From: CBDCMJ01 sp965224325
Lineage (GTDB): Bacteria > Chloroflexota > Dehalococcoidia > Lucifugimonadales > UBA3495
Assembly: GCA_965224325.1 (NCBI GenBank)
Contig: CBDCYT010000017.1
Coordinates: forward strand, 124,001-188,000
Length of the DNA stretch: 64,000 bases
Direction of reading: 5' to 3'
Part shown: piece by piece, positions 9,224 to 18,482 of the stretch
Position numbering within the stretch: position 1 is the stretch's first letter
Layout: every line of letters begins with the position of its first letter
Position numbers and translations under genes: made by a program
The notes under the pieces: model-generated
The model's database searches: none
What the model was told of the DNA's origin: nothing
The model's input: only the letters and a program-made list of their open reading frames with translations

Positions 9224-9448
9224 TGTCTCATAAAGCTGAGTCCTCCAGCATCCTACTTTTCTGGATTCCCGCTTTCGCGGGAATGACGGGTTATTGAGTC
9301 TGGATTCCCGCTCTCCGATCGGGGTCGGGGACAACCTTCGCGGGAATGACGGGTTATTGAGCCGCATTCAATACTGGTTTAGGCGGTCAATAATAGTAAC
9401 CTGTCAGGTTGCTTACGCCCAAAATCGTGAGTGGAGACTTCTGAGACG
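9224..9448. mobile_element. Miniature element with TGTCTCA ends, copy 1
   Basis: The 225-bp element runs from TGTCTCATAAAG to an inverted CGTCTCAGAAGT. It carries no coding sequence. Two palindromes of the ATTCCCGC/GCGGGAAT type sit inside, a short one at 9262-9289 and a longer one at 9301-9352. The same layout recurs in reverse orientation at 57053-57296, and one end alone recurs at 60924-60967. A MITE-like origin is inferred; no transposase for it is visible in the window and no clear target duplication is seen. Confidence 0.6.
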
Positions 9449-9741
9449 GGCTCGCATCAGAGCCTAATTATAGCTCTGATACATGTTAATCGATTAAGGG
9501 CATTGCCCGGGCTTTGCCTCTCCCTCCCCAATCTAGACACCTCGTGGACCCGGAGGGTCTCGTTTTCAACACCATAGCGTCCAACATTACCGCGCGCAAT
9601 CTCCGGGCCAGTTACCCTCAATAGCGTGTGATGAGGAGCCGGATCATTTTTTCCCATGGAGCGAGTCCGGGCCGCAGCTAGCCGCGGTTGCTATCCGGCG
9701 GCAAGGGATCTGCCAATAGCCCCAAGGAGCGGGCCGGGCCG
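9449..9741. other. Intergenic stretch, no recognisable gene
   Basis: A 66-codon minus-strand reading frame (9457-9657) is present, but it has no recognisable motif and no convincing ribosome-binding site. It could be a gene remnant exposed beside the miniature element. Confidence 0.4.
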
Positions 9742-10158
9742 CTAATTTTCCACGAGCTCGGTGAGGACGCCAAACACGGAGCTTGGATGGATGAAAGCGA
9801 TGGCGCCGGACAATCCTTCCCTGGGTTCCTTATCGATAAGCTGGACTTCCTGGAGTTCCAGGGCCCGGAGCTTTCCCTCCACGTCTGACACGTTGAAAGC
9901 CAGATGGTGCAGCCCTTCGCCGCGCCGCTCGATGAAACGCCCCACCGGCGAATCTTGGGTCAAGGGCTCCAGTAACTCTAACCGTGTCTGCCCAACCTGG
10001 ATAAGCGTCGCCCGGACTCCCTGGTCCAACAATTCCACCACCTGCGCAGGGGGAGCTCCGAAGACCCCTTGGAACAGGCTAAGAGCCGCCTGAATATTTT
10101 TGACGGCTACACCCACGTGGTCAATGTAGTTGACGGCGCAAGTGGGGGCGTCATTCAT
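9742..10158 (-). CDS. mce: Methylmalonyl-CoA epimerase
   Basis: This VOC-fold enzyme converts (S)- to (R)-methylmalonyl-CoA, the isomer used by the mutase. The 138-residue protein starts its core with YIDHVGVAVKNI, contains TRLELLEPL and GEGLHHLAF, and ends in HPSSVFGVLTELVE, all typical of the epimerase family with its metal-binding His and Glu residues. It sits between the acyl-CoA dehydrogenase gene and the B12-binding mutase subunit, which fits a propionyl-CoA/methylmalonyl-CoA pathway. Confidence 0.93.
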   Translation of the reverse strand: MNDAPTCAVNYIDHVGVAVKNIQAALSLFQGVFGAPPAQVVELLDQGVRATLIQVGQTRLELLEPLTQDSPVGRFIERRGEGLHHLAFNVSDVEGKLRALELQEVQLIDKEPREGLSGAIAFIHPSSVFGVLTELVEN

Positions 10159-10332
10159 CGCTTAAGCACCTCTTTTGGGGCCAGGCGGAGCGCATGGCCG
10201 CCGGCTGGCCTCTCCCTTACGGCCTCTCCAGCGAGACTCCGGTTGAATCGTACAATGCTGTTCAAGGGTATAACGCCTTAGCGGTGCGGGGCAGCCCGGC
10301 TAAGGCGATCTGAATTGCGCGACATTATCGGC

Positions 10333-11487
10333 CTAAATCCGGTATTGCGACAGCAACTGCCGGGCGATAACCATTCGTTGTACCTCGGAGGTGCCTTCAT
10401 AGATGGTAGTAACCCGCGAGTCCCGGAACATACGCTCTACCGGCGAATCTTTGAAATACCCGGCGCCGCCGTGGACCTGAATCGCCTGTGAAGCCACCTG
10501 CTGGCACATTTCCGAAGCCATGAGTTTGGCCATAGAAGCTTGATCTTTAAATGGGAGACCGTTGTCCTTGAGTGTGGCCGCGTTCATGGTTGCGGTGCGG
10601 GAGGCATAAACCTGAGTGGCCATGTCCGCCAGCATGAATTGGATGCCTTGATGTTGCGCGAGGGGCTTGCCGAAAGTCTCCCGCTGCTGAGCATATCGCA
10701 CCGCTGCTTCCAAGGCCCCTTGACCGATGCCCACGCATTGGGCAGCAATGATTATGCGGCTGGTGTCGAGGATATCCATAGCGTAACGGAACCCTTGTCC
10801 TTCCTCCCCAAGCCGGTTCTCGGCCGGCGCCGGAGTATCCTGGAACACCAGCTCACAGGTGCTGGAGCCCCGCATCCCCATCTTCCCATGCATGGGATTG
10901 ACCTGGAGGCCGGGGGAGTTCTTCGGGACCACAAAGGCGCTAATGCCTCTGTGGCCTTGGGAGGCGTCCTGGGTCGCAAAGACCACAATCGTGTCAGCTT
11001 GGTCTGCGTTGGTGATGAACGTCTTAGAGCCGTTGAGAAAGTAGGTGCCGTCCCGCTCCACGGCCGTGGTTTTCAGGGCAGCGGCGTCTGAGCCGCCGCT
11101 CGGTTCGGTGAGCGCCCAGGCGGCGATGTTCTTTCCCGCTGCCAGAGGCGGAATAAATCGCTTGAGCTGTTCTTCGTTGCCGAACCTTTGGATGGTGGCA
11201 GTACCCAGACAAACGTGGGTGAGGAGGCAAACACTGGCTGAGGCGTCTCCTCTGGCCACTTCGGAGATAAGAATAGCCGTCTGCCGGTAGCCGCCGCCAC
11301 CGCCGCCGTACTGGGGATCGACGCTTATGCCGGTCAACCCCAAGCCGGACATCCCCTTCCAGTTCTCCCAAGAGAATTCCTCTCTTTCGTCAATCTCTTT
11401 GGCCCGGGGCGCCAGCTCACGGTCGGCGAAGTCCCGCACTAGGTTCTGGAGCATCTGTTCCTCTTCGGTGAGGATCATGTCGGTCAT
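10333..11487 (-). CDS. Acyl-CoA dehydrogenase
   Basis: This FAD-dependent enzyme of 384 residues performs the alpha,beta-dehydrogenation of acyl-CoA in beta-oxidation or branched-chain amino-acid catabolism. FAD-binding segments include ALTEPSGGSDAA and FITNADQAD. The C-terminal YEGTSEVQRMVIAR holds the usual catalytic glutamate, near residue 367. Length is typical. It lies between the mutase catalytic subunit (about 85 bases upstream) and the epimerase. That context suggests a short-chain or branched-chain substrate feeding propionyl/methylmalonyl-CoA, but the acyl specificity cannot be read from sequence alone. Confidence 0.92.
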   Translation of the reverse strand: MTDMILTEEEQMLQNLVRDFADRELAPRAKEIDEREEFSWENWKGMSGLGLTGISVDPQYGGGGGGYRQTAILISEVARGDASASVCLLTHVCLGTATIQRFGNEEQLKRFIPPLAAGKNIAAWALTEPSGGSDAAALKTTAVERDGTYFLNGSKTFITNADQADTIVVFATQDASQGHRGISAFVVPKNSPGLQVNPMHGKMGMRGSSTCELVFQDTPAPAENRLGEEGQGFRYAMDILDTSRIIIAAQCVGIGQGALEAAVRYAQQRETFGKPLAQHQGIQFMLADMATQVYASRTATMNAATLKDNGLPFKDQASMAKLMASEMCQQVASQAIQVHGGAGYFKDSPVERMFRDSRVTTIYEGTSEVQRMVIARQLLSQYRI

Positions 11488-11572
11488 GTTTTCTGTCTCC
11501 CAATGATGTTTCGTCCGTGCTGATCGTGTATTAAAGTTCGCTCAAGACAAAAGCGGGGTCTGCACGGTCCTA

Positions 11573-13234
11573 CTATAATGACGCGAGTCCCTGCTGCTCG
11601 CCGAATATATCTCGGAACACCTGGCAAATCTCACCCAAGGTGCAATAGCTCTCCACACACTCCAGTATGGCCGGCACGGTGTTATCGGTCCCCCGGGCTA
11701 CTTCAGCCAACCGGCCTAGGGCGGCTTTTACCTGGGTCCCGTCTCGCTCCTCCCGCAACCGCTTCAAGCGTTTCATCTGATTCTCGGCTGCCTGCGCGTC
11801 CACCTGCAACAAGGCGTCGACGGGCGGCTCATTGGTGGCGAACCGGTTAACCCCTACGACGGTGCGGTCCCCGCTCTCCACCTCCCGGCGGTGCTTATAA
11901 GCGGCATCGCCAATCTCCCTAACCTGGAACCCTTGCTCTATGGCCGTCACGGCTCCTCCCAACCGGTCTATCTGCTGGATGTACTGAAGCGCTTGATTCT
12001 CCAGCTCATCCGTTAGACTTTCCACGTAGTAGGAGCCTCCCAATGGGTCCACCACGTCGGCGGCCCCGCTTTCGTAGGCCAGTATTTGCTGGGTGCGGAG
12101 AGAGAGTTGCGCCGACTCCTCAGTGGGCAATGATAGGGCCTCGTCACGAGAATTCACGTGCAGCGACTGGGACCCGCCCAAGATAGCCGCCAAGGCTTGA
12201 ATGGCGGACCGGACCACGTTGTTATCGGGCTGCTGAGCAGTCAACGTCACGCCCGCGGTTTGGGTGTGGAAGCGAAGCATCATGGAGCGGGGGTCTTTGG
12301 CGGCGAACCGCTCACTCATTATCCTGGCCCACATCCGCCGTGCGGCACGAAACTTGGCCACTTCCTCAAATAGGTTGTTTTGGGCCACGAAGAAGAAGGA
12401 AACTCGGGGGGCGAAATCGTCCACTTTCAGTCCTGCGTCTACCGCTGCCTGCAAGTAGGAAATGGCGTTGGCGAAGGTGAACGCCAGCTCCTGCACCGCC
12501 GTGGCGCCAGCCTCCCGCATGTGATAGCCGCTGACGCTAATGGTGTTCCAGCGGGGCGTCGCTTTTTCGCAGAACTTAAACACGTCCACCACCAGCCTCA
12601 TGGAAGGCCGAGGCGGGTAAGCGTAGGTGCCCCGGGCGATATACTCCTTTAGTATGTCGTTCTGGATGGTGCCGTTGAGCTGGTCCGGGGCAACCCCTTG
12701 CCGCTTGGCCGTTGCCATGTAAAGGCAGAGAAGAATGGAGGCTGTGGCATTAATGGTCATGGAAGTGCTAACCCGGTCCAATGGAATGCCCTCGAACAGC
12801 ACCTCCATGTCCTCGAGGCTGCAGATAGGGACTCCCACCTTACCCACCTCTCCCAGAGCCGCGGCGTGGTCGGAGTCGTAGCCAATCTGAGTGGGCAGGT
12901 CAAACGCGACGGATAGCCCGGTCTGGCCCTGCTCCAGCAAATAGTGGTACCGCCGGTTGGTGTCTGCGGCAGTGGCGTAGCCGGAGTACTGGCGCATGGT
13001 CCAGACACGGCCCCGATAGGTGTTGGGCTGGACTCCGCGGGTATAGGGGTATTCTCCGGGGAAACCTAGGTTGTCGAGATAGTCTGCGTCGTGGGCAGCC
13101 GGGTCTTCCGGCCCGTACAGCGGCTCGATCTCGATACCACTGTCGGTTAGGAAATCTTGCCGGCGTTCGGGAAATTTCTCAATGGCCGGCCTCAAGGTGT
13201 CCTCTAGCCACTGTTTTTTACTGTCGCTGGGCAT
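11573..13234 (-). CDS. mcmA1: Methylmalonyl-CoA mutase, catalytic subunit
   Basis: This is the N-terminal TIM-barrel subunit of a two-gene acyl-CoA mutase, about 553 residues, lacking the B12-binding domain that is encoded separately at 8751-9161. Typical segments include YPYTRGVQPNTYRGRVWTM, RQYSGYATAADTNRRYHYLL, GLSVAFDLPTQIGYDSD and the C-terminal VDPLGGSYYVESLT. The ATG at 13234 is chosen because AGGAGG precedes it by 6 bases; the longer frame to 13315 is probably leader. Methylmalonyl-CoA rather than isobutyryl-CoA is the likely substrate, because the epimerase is a neighbour. Confidence 0.93.
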   Translation of the reverse strand: MPSDSKKQWLEDTLRPAIEKFPERRQDFLTDSGIEIEPLYGPEDPAAHDADYLDNLGFPGEYPYTRGVQPNTYRGRVWTMRQYSGYATAADTNRRYHYLLEQGQTGLSVAFDLPTQIGYDSDHAAALGEVGKVGVPICSLEDMEVLFEGIPLDRVSTSMTINATASILLCLYMATAKRQGVAPDQLNGTIQNDILKEYIARGTYAYPPRPSMRLVVDVFKFCEKATPRWNTISVSGYHMREAGATAVQELAFTFANAISYLQAAVDAGLKVDDFAPRVSFFFVAQNNLFEEVAKFRAARRMWARIMSERFAAKDPRSMMLRFHTQTAGVTLTAQQPDNNVVRSAIQALAAILGGSQSLHVNSRDEALSLPTEESAQLSLRTQQILAYESGAADVVDPLGGSYYVESLTDELENQALQYIQQIDRLGGAVTAIEQGFQVREIGDAAYKHRREVESGDRTVVGVNRFATNEPPVDALLQVDAQAAENQMKRLKRLREERDGTQVKAALGRLAEVARGTDNTVPAILECVESYCTLGEICQVFRDIFGEQQGLASL

Positions 13235-13299
13235 TCGAGCCTCCTGGGCCGGGCCCCTCGCTCCGGCAACCATTGCGAGATTAGGTTGGAGCTTGCCCA

Positions 13300-13329
13300 A
13301 TTGTACCGCCCTCACGGGACGCGGCTCAA
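13300..13329 (-). promoter_or_regulatory. Candidate promoter for the methylmalonyl-CoA mutase operon
   Basis: On the minus strand TTGAGC (13324-13329) and TACAAT (13300-13305) are separated by 18 bases. They lie about 65 bases upstream of the chosen mutase ATG. Both boxes are near consensus; activity is inferred. Confidence 0.45.
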
Positions 13330-13468
13330 CCTGGAAGCGGTTATAAGAATCGCCCGCACGGGATGCCGCAGGCTTGATGTAACTGTTGAGCTACTCTACG
13401 AGTGCGACACGGCGGCCGCCGTGATGTGCGGGGGGAGAAGCGGCGTAGCGCCGCTATTCCCGGCGGGT

Positions 13469-13474
13469 TATAAT
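13469..13474 (+). promoter_or_regulatory. Candidate -10 box for tRNA-Gly
   Basis: TATAAT lies 22 bases before the tRNA. No clear -35 box is present at the right spacing, although a small palindrome (GCGGCGTAGCGCCGC) lies in that place. Confidence 0.35.
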
Positions 13475-13496
13475 CGAAGCGTCGCTATTGTCATGG

Positions 13497-13570
13497 GCGG
13501 GCGTAGCTTAGTGGTAGAGCTCTAGCCTTCCAAGCTAGCTATGTGGGTTCGATTCCCATCGCCCGCTCCA
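13497..13570 (+). tRNA. tRNA-Gly (UCC anticodon)
   Basis: The cloverleaf can be read directly. The acceptor stem GCGGGCG pairs with CGCCCGC, the D-arm is GCTTAGTGGTAGAGC, the anticodon stem CTAGC/GCTAG holds loop CTTCCAA with anticodon TCC, and the T-arm carries GGTTCGATTCC. The CCA end is encoded. No integrase or att-like repeat is visible beside it. Confidence 0.96.
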
Positions 13571-13740
13571 CGCCTAAAAAGTAGGTGCGAGTACGCCACG
13601 GCATGGGCTTGCGTACGCACTCCCCGCTGGGGACCCACCGGGACTATCTCCGAATGCGGCACACAGACCACCGAATCGCAACGGGACATTAGGCAAAGAG
13701 CGCCGATATGCTTAACGCCCGATAACAAGTCGCCGCGGCG

Positions 13741-14205
13741 CTAGGATTCGCCAGTAATTCGGCGGGCCGCTTCCACGACTGTATTTTGGTCCAAGACAAT
13801 AAAGAGCTCTCCATTCTCGTTAGTCTGAAATGACGAGTCCGGGTGGAACTCTTGGACCAAACCCGCTAGGACTTCGCTGCGGGACTCTTCCTCCAGGGGG
13901 AGTGAGTTGTCCCCGGCGGCCTTTAAGCAGCGCTCTACTTCCTCCGCGAGTATCTCCTCTTCCACCGTATGCCGCTGTATCTCACCGATGCGGTGCAGAT
14001 GCCTACCCAGGTAGCATCCACCGAAAAACATTACGTCGGACTGTCGCCCCTCGTACTCGCCCTGGCCCTGGTGCTTGGGTTCCAACTCGTGCTCCACCAG
14101 GTAGTCCCTTACCCGCTGGTCTTCCCCGTCGGGTTTTTCCAGGTCGTAAATCAGGTGGACGCTGTACATGGAGATGCCCGATGGCTCCACTTTGATAAAC
14201 ACCAT
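13741..14205 (-). CDS. Conserved-looking hypothetical protein
   Basis: This acidic 154-residue protein has no recognised domain, signal peptide or membrane segment. The ATG is preceded by a good AGGAAG ribosome site. The middle contains a short Gly/Cys stretch (FFGGCYLGRHLHRIGEI) and a Glu-rich helix. It lies between tRNA-Gly and the ketopantoate-reductase-like gene on the same strand as the latter. Codon use resembles its neighbours, so it is probably real, but I cannot suggest a function. Confidence 0.6.
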   Translation of the reverse strand: MVFIKVEPSGISMYSVHLIYDLEKPDGEDQRVRDYLVEHELEPKHQGQGEYEGRQSDVMFFGGCYLGRHLHRIGEIQRHTVEEEILAEEVERCLKAAGDNSLPLEEESRSEVLAGLVQEFHPDSSFQTNENGELFIVLDQNTVVEAARRITGES

Positions 14206-14255
14206 GACTTCTTCCTCTGCCGTGTCCCTAATTAGCGCCCTGGCCGAGCCGGAAC

Positions 14256-15308
14256 TCAGCCGGCGCCCACGGCCTTTAGAATCCGCTCCACGACGGACTC
14301 GCTGGGCAGCAGGGAGCCGTCGTCAATGCCGTGCATAGCGTCCACAATGGCGTCATTGAAAGGCGTAGGCACTGCCACCTCACGCCCTTTCGATGAGACC
14401 AGCCCGTTCATAAAGTCAATTTCCGAGCGGCGTCCTTTCTTTACATCTTGGGCCATGGAGGCCAACCAGTTCACCCGGCCACCCCGGCTGCTCAAGTAAT
14501 CGTCCAATTCCTCGAACACATCCCCCCGGTCGGCGCCGGCCCAGGCAGCGGCCGGCTTGCCGTTCACGTCTACGACGTCCAGGCCCAGGGCCAGGCCCAC
14601 CTTTGCGCCTTCTTTGGCCAGGTGAATCCGAATCATCCGGCAGCGAGGATCTTGGGCCAGGTCCTGCGACCCTAAACCCGTCATTGCGGATATGGCGTTG
14701 CCCATGGAATTCTGGCAGAGCTTGGACCACCGCTCCCCCCAAAGGTTTCCGGTCGCGTAGGCCCCGTCGATGCAGTCCAATAATCCGGCAATCTTTTCCA
14801 CCCGTGGGCTAATTCTCCCGTCTTGCTCACCTACGCGAAACACATGGTGTCCGCCGTCGCGGCCCACTGCGCCGCCTCTCATTACGTGCCCCGGCTCCCA
14901 GAGAGCCACCTCAATATGAGAGGCGATGCATCCGATTTGGCGTTCGTTGCCGACGATGGCGCCAATTATCGGGTCGTTCCAACAATTTTGCAAAGATACG
15001 AAGAACCCTTCCGGCTTCACGTAACGCTTCACGAAATGGGTGGCCCACTCCGTATCGTAAGACTTGACCGAAATTATGGCGTAGTCGAAGGGCTCCTTGA
15101 TGCCCTGGGCGTCTGTGAGGTGCAGCGCTTTAACGGGGACGGTGAAATCTCCCTGGCTGCCGCTGGCCCTCAAGCCCTCCTTGCGTATGGTTTCCACGTG
15201 CTCGGGCCACATGTCGATAAAGGTTACGTCCTCGCCTTCCCTGGCCAAGAAGGCTCCCACGTAACATCCCAAAGCTCCTGCTCCCATAATGCCGATTCTA
15301 TCGCCCAC
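14256..15308 (-). CDS. Ketopantoate reductase-family (ApbA/PanE) NADP-dependent dehydrogenase
   Basis: The family reduces 2-ketopantoate to pantoate for CoA synthesis, but many paralogues act on other 2-oxo acids. A Rossmann dinucleotide motif, IGIMGAGALGCYVGA, opens the protein. Then come the ISVKSYDT segment, a central KLCQNSMGNAISAMTG helix with the usual Lys and Asn, and a C-terminal ApbA_C domain ending FMNGLV..GREVAVPTPFND. The GTG at 15308 is chosen since AGGAGG precedes it by about 8 bases; the frame is open for 33 further codons upstream. At about 350 residues it is longer than classical PanE (about 300), so PanE function is not assured. Confidence 0.8.
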   Translation of the reverse strand: MGDRIGIMGAGALGCYVGAFLAREGEDVTFIDMWPEHVETIRKEGLRASGSQGDFTVPVKALHLTDAQGIKEPFDYAIISVKSYDTEWATHFVKRYVKPEGFFVSLQNCWNDPIIGAIVGNERQIGCIASHIEVALWEPGHVMRGGAVGRDGGHHVFRVGEQDGRISPRVEKIAGLLDCIDGAYATGNLWGERWSKLCQNSMGNAISAMTGLGSQDLAQDPRCRMIRIHLAKEGAKVGLALGLDVVDVNGKPAAAWAGADRGDVFEELDDYLSSRGGRVNWLASMAQDVKKGRRSEIDFMNGLVSSKGREVAVPTPFNDAIVDAMHGIDDGSLLPSESVVERILKAVGAG

Positions 15309-15542
15309 TCGCTGGTCCTCCTGCCTAGCTGAGGCCGCCGGCCTCTGCATCATAGCGGGCCGCTCCCCGCTGCACCGCCCATGCCGAATATGCGGGCGAT
15401 TCTGCAATCATCTCAGGTTCCCTGCCATCTGACACATCCAACAGTCAGCTGTGTAGCGTCGCCTTTTTCGCCGAGGGTGACGAAGCCCGCGTTAATAGCC
15501 AACTTCAGCGCCACGATCCACGCCAAATCCTTATGTCAACAT

Positions 15543-16785
15543 ACTAAACCAAAGCCAAGGTGGGATGTGCATTTACAATACATCGGTGATTGGGCTGGGA
15601 TTCTCGCAGAAATCCTTCGGCCTTTGATTGTAGGACGGTGCGGCAGCGGCCCTTGACCTCGTCTTTCCGGATGGACAGCCCGCAGAGGAAATTCCCGACC
15701 CTCTCCTTTACCAGGGCCTTGGTTCCCAAGCACAGGTTTCCGGTGGCTTCCTCTCTCGCCCAGCCCCAGATGGCCTCATCGGCGTTGAAGTCCGGGCTGT
15801 AGCCCGGCAGGTTCATCAGCCGCAGCCCCAAGCCCGGCGTCCGCAGATACTCACGCACCGCCTCGCCGCGGTGCGCCGGCGCGTTGTCCCAAATCACGTT
15901 GAGCGGCCCGGAGTGCCTCTGCCGCAACCGCTCCAGGAAGGCAGCCGAGGTTCCGGAGTTGCTGTTCCCCTCCAGGTCCATCCACTCCACCTCACCGGTC
16001 TCCAGGCACACTGCCGAGTAGTAGCTGGCCTTTTCGCCATAGCTCGGGCTGGTCGAGTCCACCAAGGCCGGCTCTCCCTTTAGCACCCATTTGCCTCTCA
16101 GTTCGGCATCGGCCCGGAAATGGGCCTCGTCGGCGAAGAATATCTTCGCTCCCGTACGCCACGCCTCGTCCGACAGGGTGGCGTACTCCGCCACGAAGGC
16201 CTCCCGCTTCTGCTCATCTGCCTTGACCAGACGCTTCTTGGGACGCTTCAGGACAAACCCCAAGCGGTGCAGATAGTTCAGGCAAGTGCTGCGGCTCAGG
16301 CCAATGCCGAAACGCTTCGAGACAAACTGCCGCACCACTTTCCAGTTCCAGTTGGCCATTTCTATGCCCGACATCTCGGGCAACTCCTGCACTGCCCCCG
16401 TCAACTCCGCCTGTTGCGTCTCGCCAAGTGCGGGGGGGAACCCCCGGTCTGCTCGAATATCAAGGCTGCAGGCCCTCCCTCGCCGAAGGCGGCGGCCCAT
16501 CTGCCGATGGTGTGAGCATCCCGGCCCAGTGCCTGGGCGGTGCCCGAGGCGGTCAGGCCCCGGCACAGGAGCCACAGTGCGTGCCACCGTTCTCTCTCCC
16601 GGGGTGTCGGCGCTAGGTACATCCTGCTGCGCACACTAGCCAAGTCCAACTGCCACCCCTCCAAGTCCGGCCTTATCCCCCTCATACCCATCACCATCCC
16701 CACTCAGTCTGCTCCCAGTCCTGACGCTATGCCTCCCTGATTCTAGCCGACCCAAATGCGGGTTTCACCTTGGCTTTGGTTTAGT
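15543..16785 (-). mobile_element. IS630-family insertion sequence
   Basis: The element spans about 1.24 kb and is bounded by a perfect 20-bp inverted repeat, ACTAAACCAAAGCCAAGGTG, at 15543-15562 and inverted at 16766-16785. Similarity beyond this is weaker. The left end abuts TA, as expected for IS630/Tc1-type insertion; the right flank is TT, so one target copy may have mutated. It encodes one transposase in two overlapping frames and lies between the ketopantoate-reductase-like gene and serA. Confidence 0.9.
15544..16703 (-). CDS. IS630-family transposase, two frames joined by a -1 shift
   Basis: The first frame (16401-16703) encodes about 90 residues with a helix-turn-helix (LTASGTAQALGRDAHTIGRW). 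The second frame (15544 to about 16430) encodes a further winged helix and the DDE catalytic domain: FFADEAHF (first Asp), VIWDNAPAH (second Asp) and YSPDFNADEAIW (Glu). Switching frame at a run of seven C residues (minus strand; 16432-16438 on plus) by -1 gives a continuous IS630 protein: ..EQTGGSPP then ALGETQQ... The in-frame heptamer C CCC CCG fits a slippery site, so programmed frameshifting is possible; a simple inactivating mutation is the alternative. The stop codon lies inside the left terminal repeat. Confidence 0.8.
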
Positions 16786-16904
16786 TGAGCTAGGGCCTAG
16801 TATCAAGAGGGGTTGATTGCCCCATCGCCGGGGGCGCACACGTAAGGCGACTAGCCCCGGAGGCTACGCCCGGCTGGGTTCTCTGCAAAACCACGGCCCT
16901 GAGG

Positions 16905-18482
16905 CTAAAGGCTGACCAATTGCGCGTTGTAGATTTGGGGCAATGCCTTAATCTCCTCCAACACCGAAGGAGGCACCGGATCATCCAGACCCAAAATCAT
17001 CATTGCCCGGCCACGGAGGTTGAGGCGGCCTACCTCCATAAAGGAGATGTTGATGTTGTGCCGGCCTGCCACTGTGCCCACCGCGCCAATGGAGCCCGGC
17101 TGGTCCTGATTATCTATGAAGAGCAGGTAAGGAGTCGATGGCGCAATGTCCAGCCAGTAGTCGTTGACCCTCACAAGGTGCGCCTCGTTGCGCATCGACG
17201 TGCCGGACAGCGTGATATTGCCCTCGGTAGTGTCCACTGTGGCGCTAATCAGGCTGCTGTACTCCCGGGCCACCAAGTTCTGCTGTTCTGTCACGTTCAG
17301 GCCGCGCTCCTGGGCCAGCCGTGAAGCGTTAATCAAGTTGACCTGGCCTGTCGTGACCGGGCCCAGCAACCCGGCCAGCAAGGCGGCCTTGAGCGTGGCT
17401 GTTTGGTGCTGGGTGATTTCACCCTCGTACCGGATCGTGACGCCCACGAACTGGCCCTGGGCCAGGTGGGTCAGCAGCCTCCCCAGCAGGGACGCCACCG
17501 CCATGTAAGGCGCCAGCACGGCCTGGGCTTCAGGAGGCACAAAGGGGGAATTGACGGTGTTGCGGGCCGGGTCACCGTTTAGGACCGATATAACCTGTTC
17601 TGCGGCCTCTATGGCCACCTCTCGTTGCGCTTCCTCGGTAGATGCCCCCAGATGGGGTGTCACCACGACTTTGGGGTGCTCCAGAAGTGGGCTCTGGTGC
17701 GGCGGTTCGGTGGCGAAAACGTCTAAAGCCACCCCTGCCAGGCCATCCGATTCCAACGCCTCCAGCAGCGCCTGTTCGTCGACTAGCTCCCCTCTGGCCA
17801 CGTTTATCAGGCGGGAGCCCGGTTTCATCCGGGATAGCTCGGCGGCGCCTATCATGTTCCGGTTGCTGTCGGTCAGCGGCGTGTGCAAAGTAACGAAGTC
17901 GGATTCGGCTAACAGGTCTTGCAGCGATCGCAACTCCGTTCCCAGCCGATGGGCATAATCGGGCGCAACGAACGGGTCGTAGGCCACCAACCGCATGCCA
18001 AAGCTCCGGGCTCTCAGGGCTACTTCAGACCCGACCCGGCCCAACCCTATGATGCCCAGGGTTTTGTTCCGCACCTCGATCCCCACGAAGGCGCTACGAC
18101 GCCACTGGCCGTCCTTCATCGACTGATGGGCGCGGGGTATGTTCCGGGATAGGGCCAGCATGAGCGCCATTGTGTGCTCGGCCGCGGCCACGATGTTTCC
18201 AGTGGGAGAGTTGACCACCGCGATGCCGGCGCTAGTGGCGGCGTCCACGTCGATGTTGTCAACGCCTATTCCCGCCCGAGCGATTACACGGAGACGTTTG
18301 CCCGCCTCCACCACCTCCGCGGAAACCTTGGTCTCGCTGCGCACCACCAGGGCATCATATTCCCCGATCAGCCCCACCAACTCCGCTGGAGCAAGGCCTG
18401 TTCTTACGTCCACTTCGGCTTGGGACCTCAGCACGTCCACGCCTTCTGCGGCGATGGCGTCGGCAATCAATACTCTGGCCAT
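16905..18482 (-). CDS. serA: D-3-phosphoglycerate dehydrogenase
   Basis: SerA oxidises 3-phosphoglycerate with NAD to start serine synthesis. The 525-residue protein has the long form: a substrate-binding lobe, the Rossmann motif GIIGLGRVGSEVA near 140-155, catalytic-site segments NVARGELVDEQAL, ALDVFATEPP and TPHLGAST (catalytic His), then the intervening domain and a C-terminal ACT domain (LLFIDNQDQPGSIGAVG) that in this family can sense serine. Length and order match type 1 PGDH. It stands alone between the IS630 element and a repeat-bearing gap. Confidence 0.96.
   Translation of the reverse strand: MARVLIADAIAAEGVDVLRSQAEVDVRTGLAPAELVGLIGEYDALVVRSETKVSAEVVEAGKRLRVIARAGIGVDNIDVDAATSAGIAVVNSPTGNIVAAAEHTMALMLALSRNIPRAHQSMKDGQWRRSAFVGIEVRNKTLGIIGLGRVGSEVALRARSFGMRLVAYDPFVAPDYAHRLGTELRSLQDLLAESDFVTLHTPLTDSNRNMIGAAELSRMKPGSRLINVARGELVDEQALLEALESDGLAGVALDVFATEPPHQSPLLEHPKVVVTPHLGASTEEAQREVAIEAAEQVISVLNGDPARNTVNSPFVPPEAQAVLAPYMAVASLLGRLLTHLAQGQFVGVTIRYEGEITQHQTATLKAALLAGLLGPVTTGQVNLINASRLAQERGLNVTEQQNLVAREYSSLISATVDTTEGNITLSGTSMRNEAHLVRVNDYWLDIAPSTPYLLFIDNQDQPGSIGAVGTVAGRHNINISFMEVGRLNLRGRAMMILGLDDPVPPSVLEEIKALPQIYNAQLVSL

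Noticed and set aside
13497..13570. Integrative element at tRNA-Gly
   Set aside because: No integrase and no repeated tRNA 3' end were found in the flanks; the nearby IS630 inserts at TA, not in tRNA genes.
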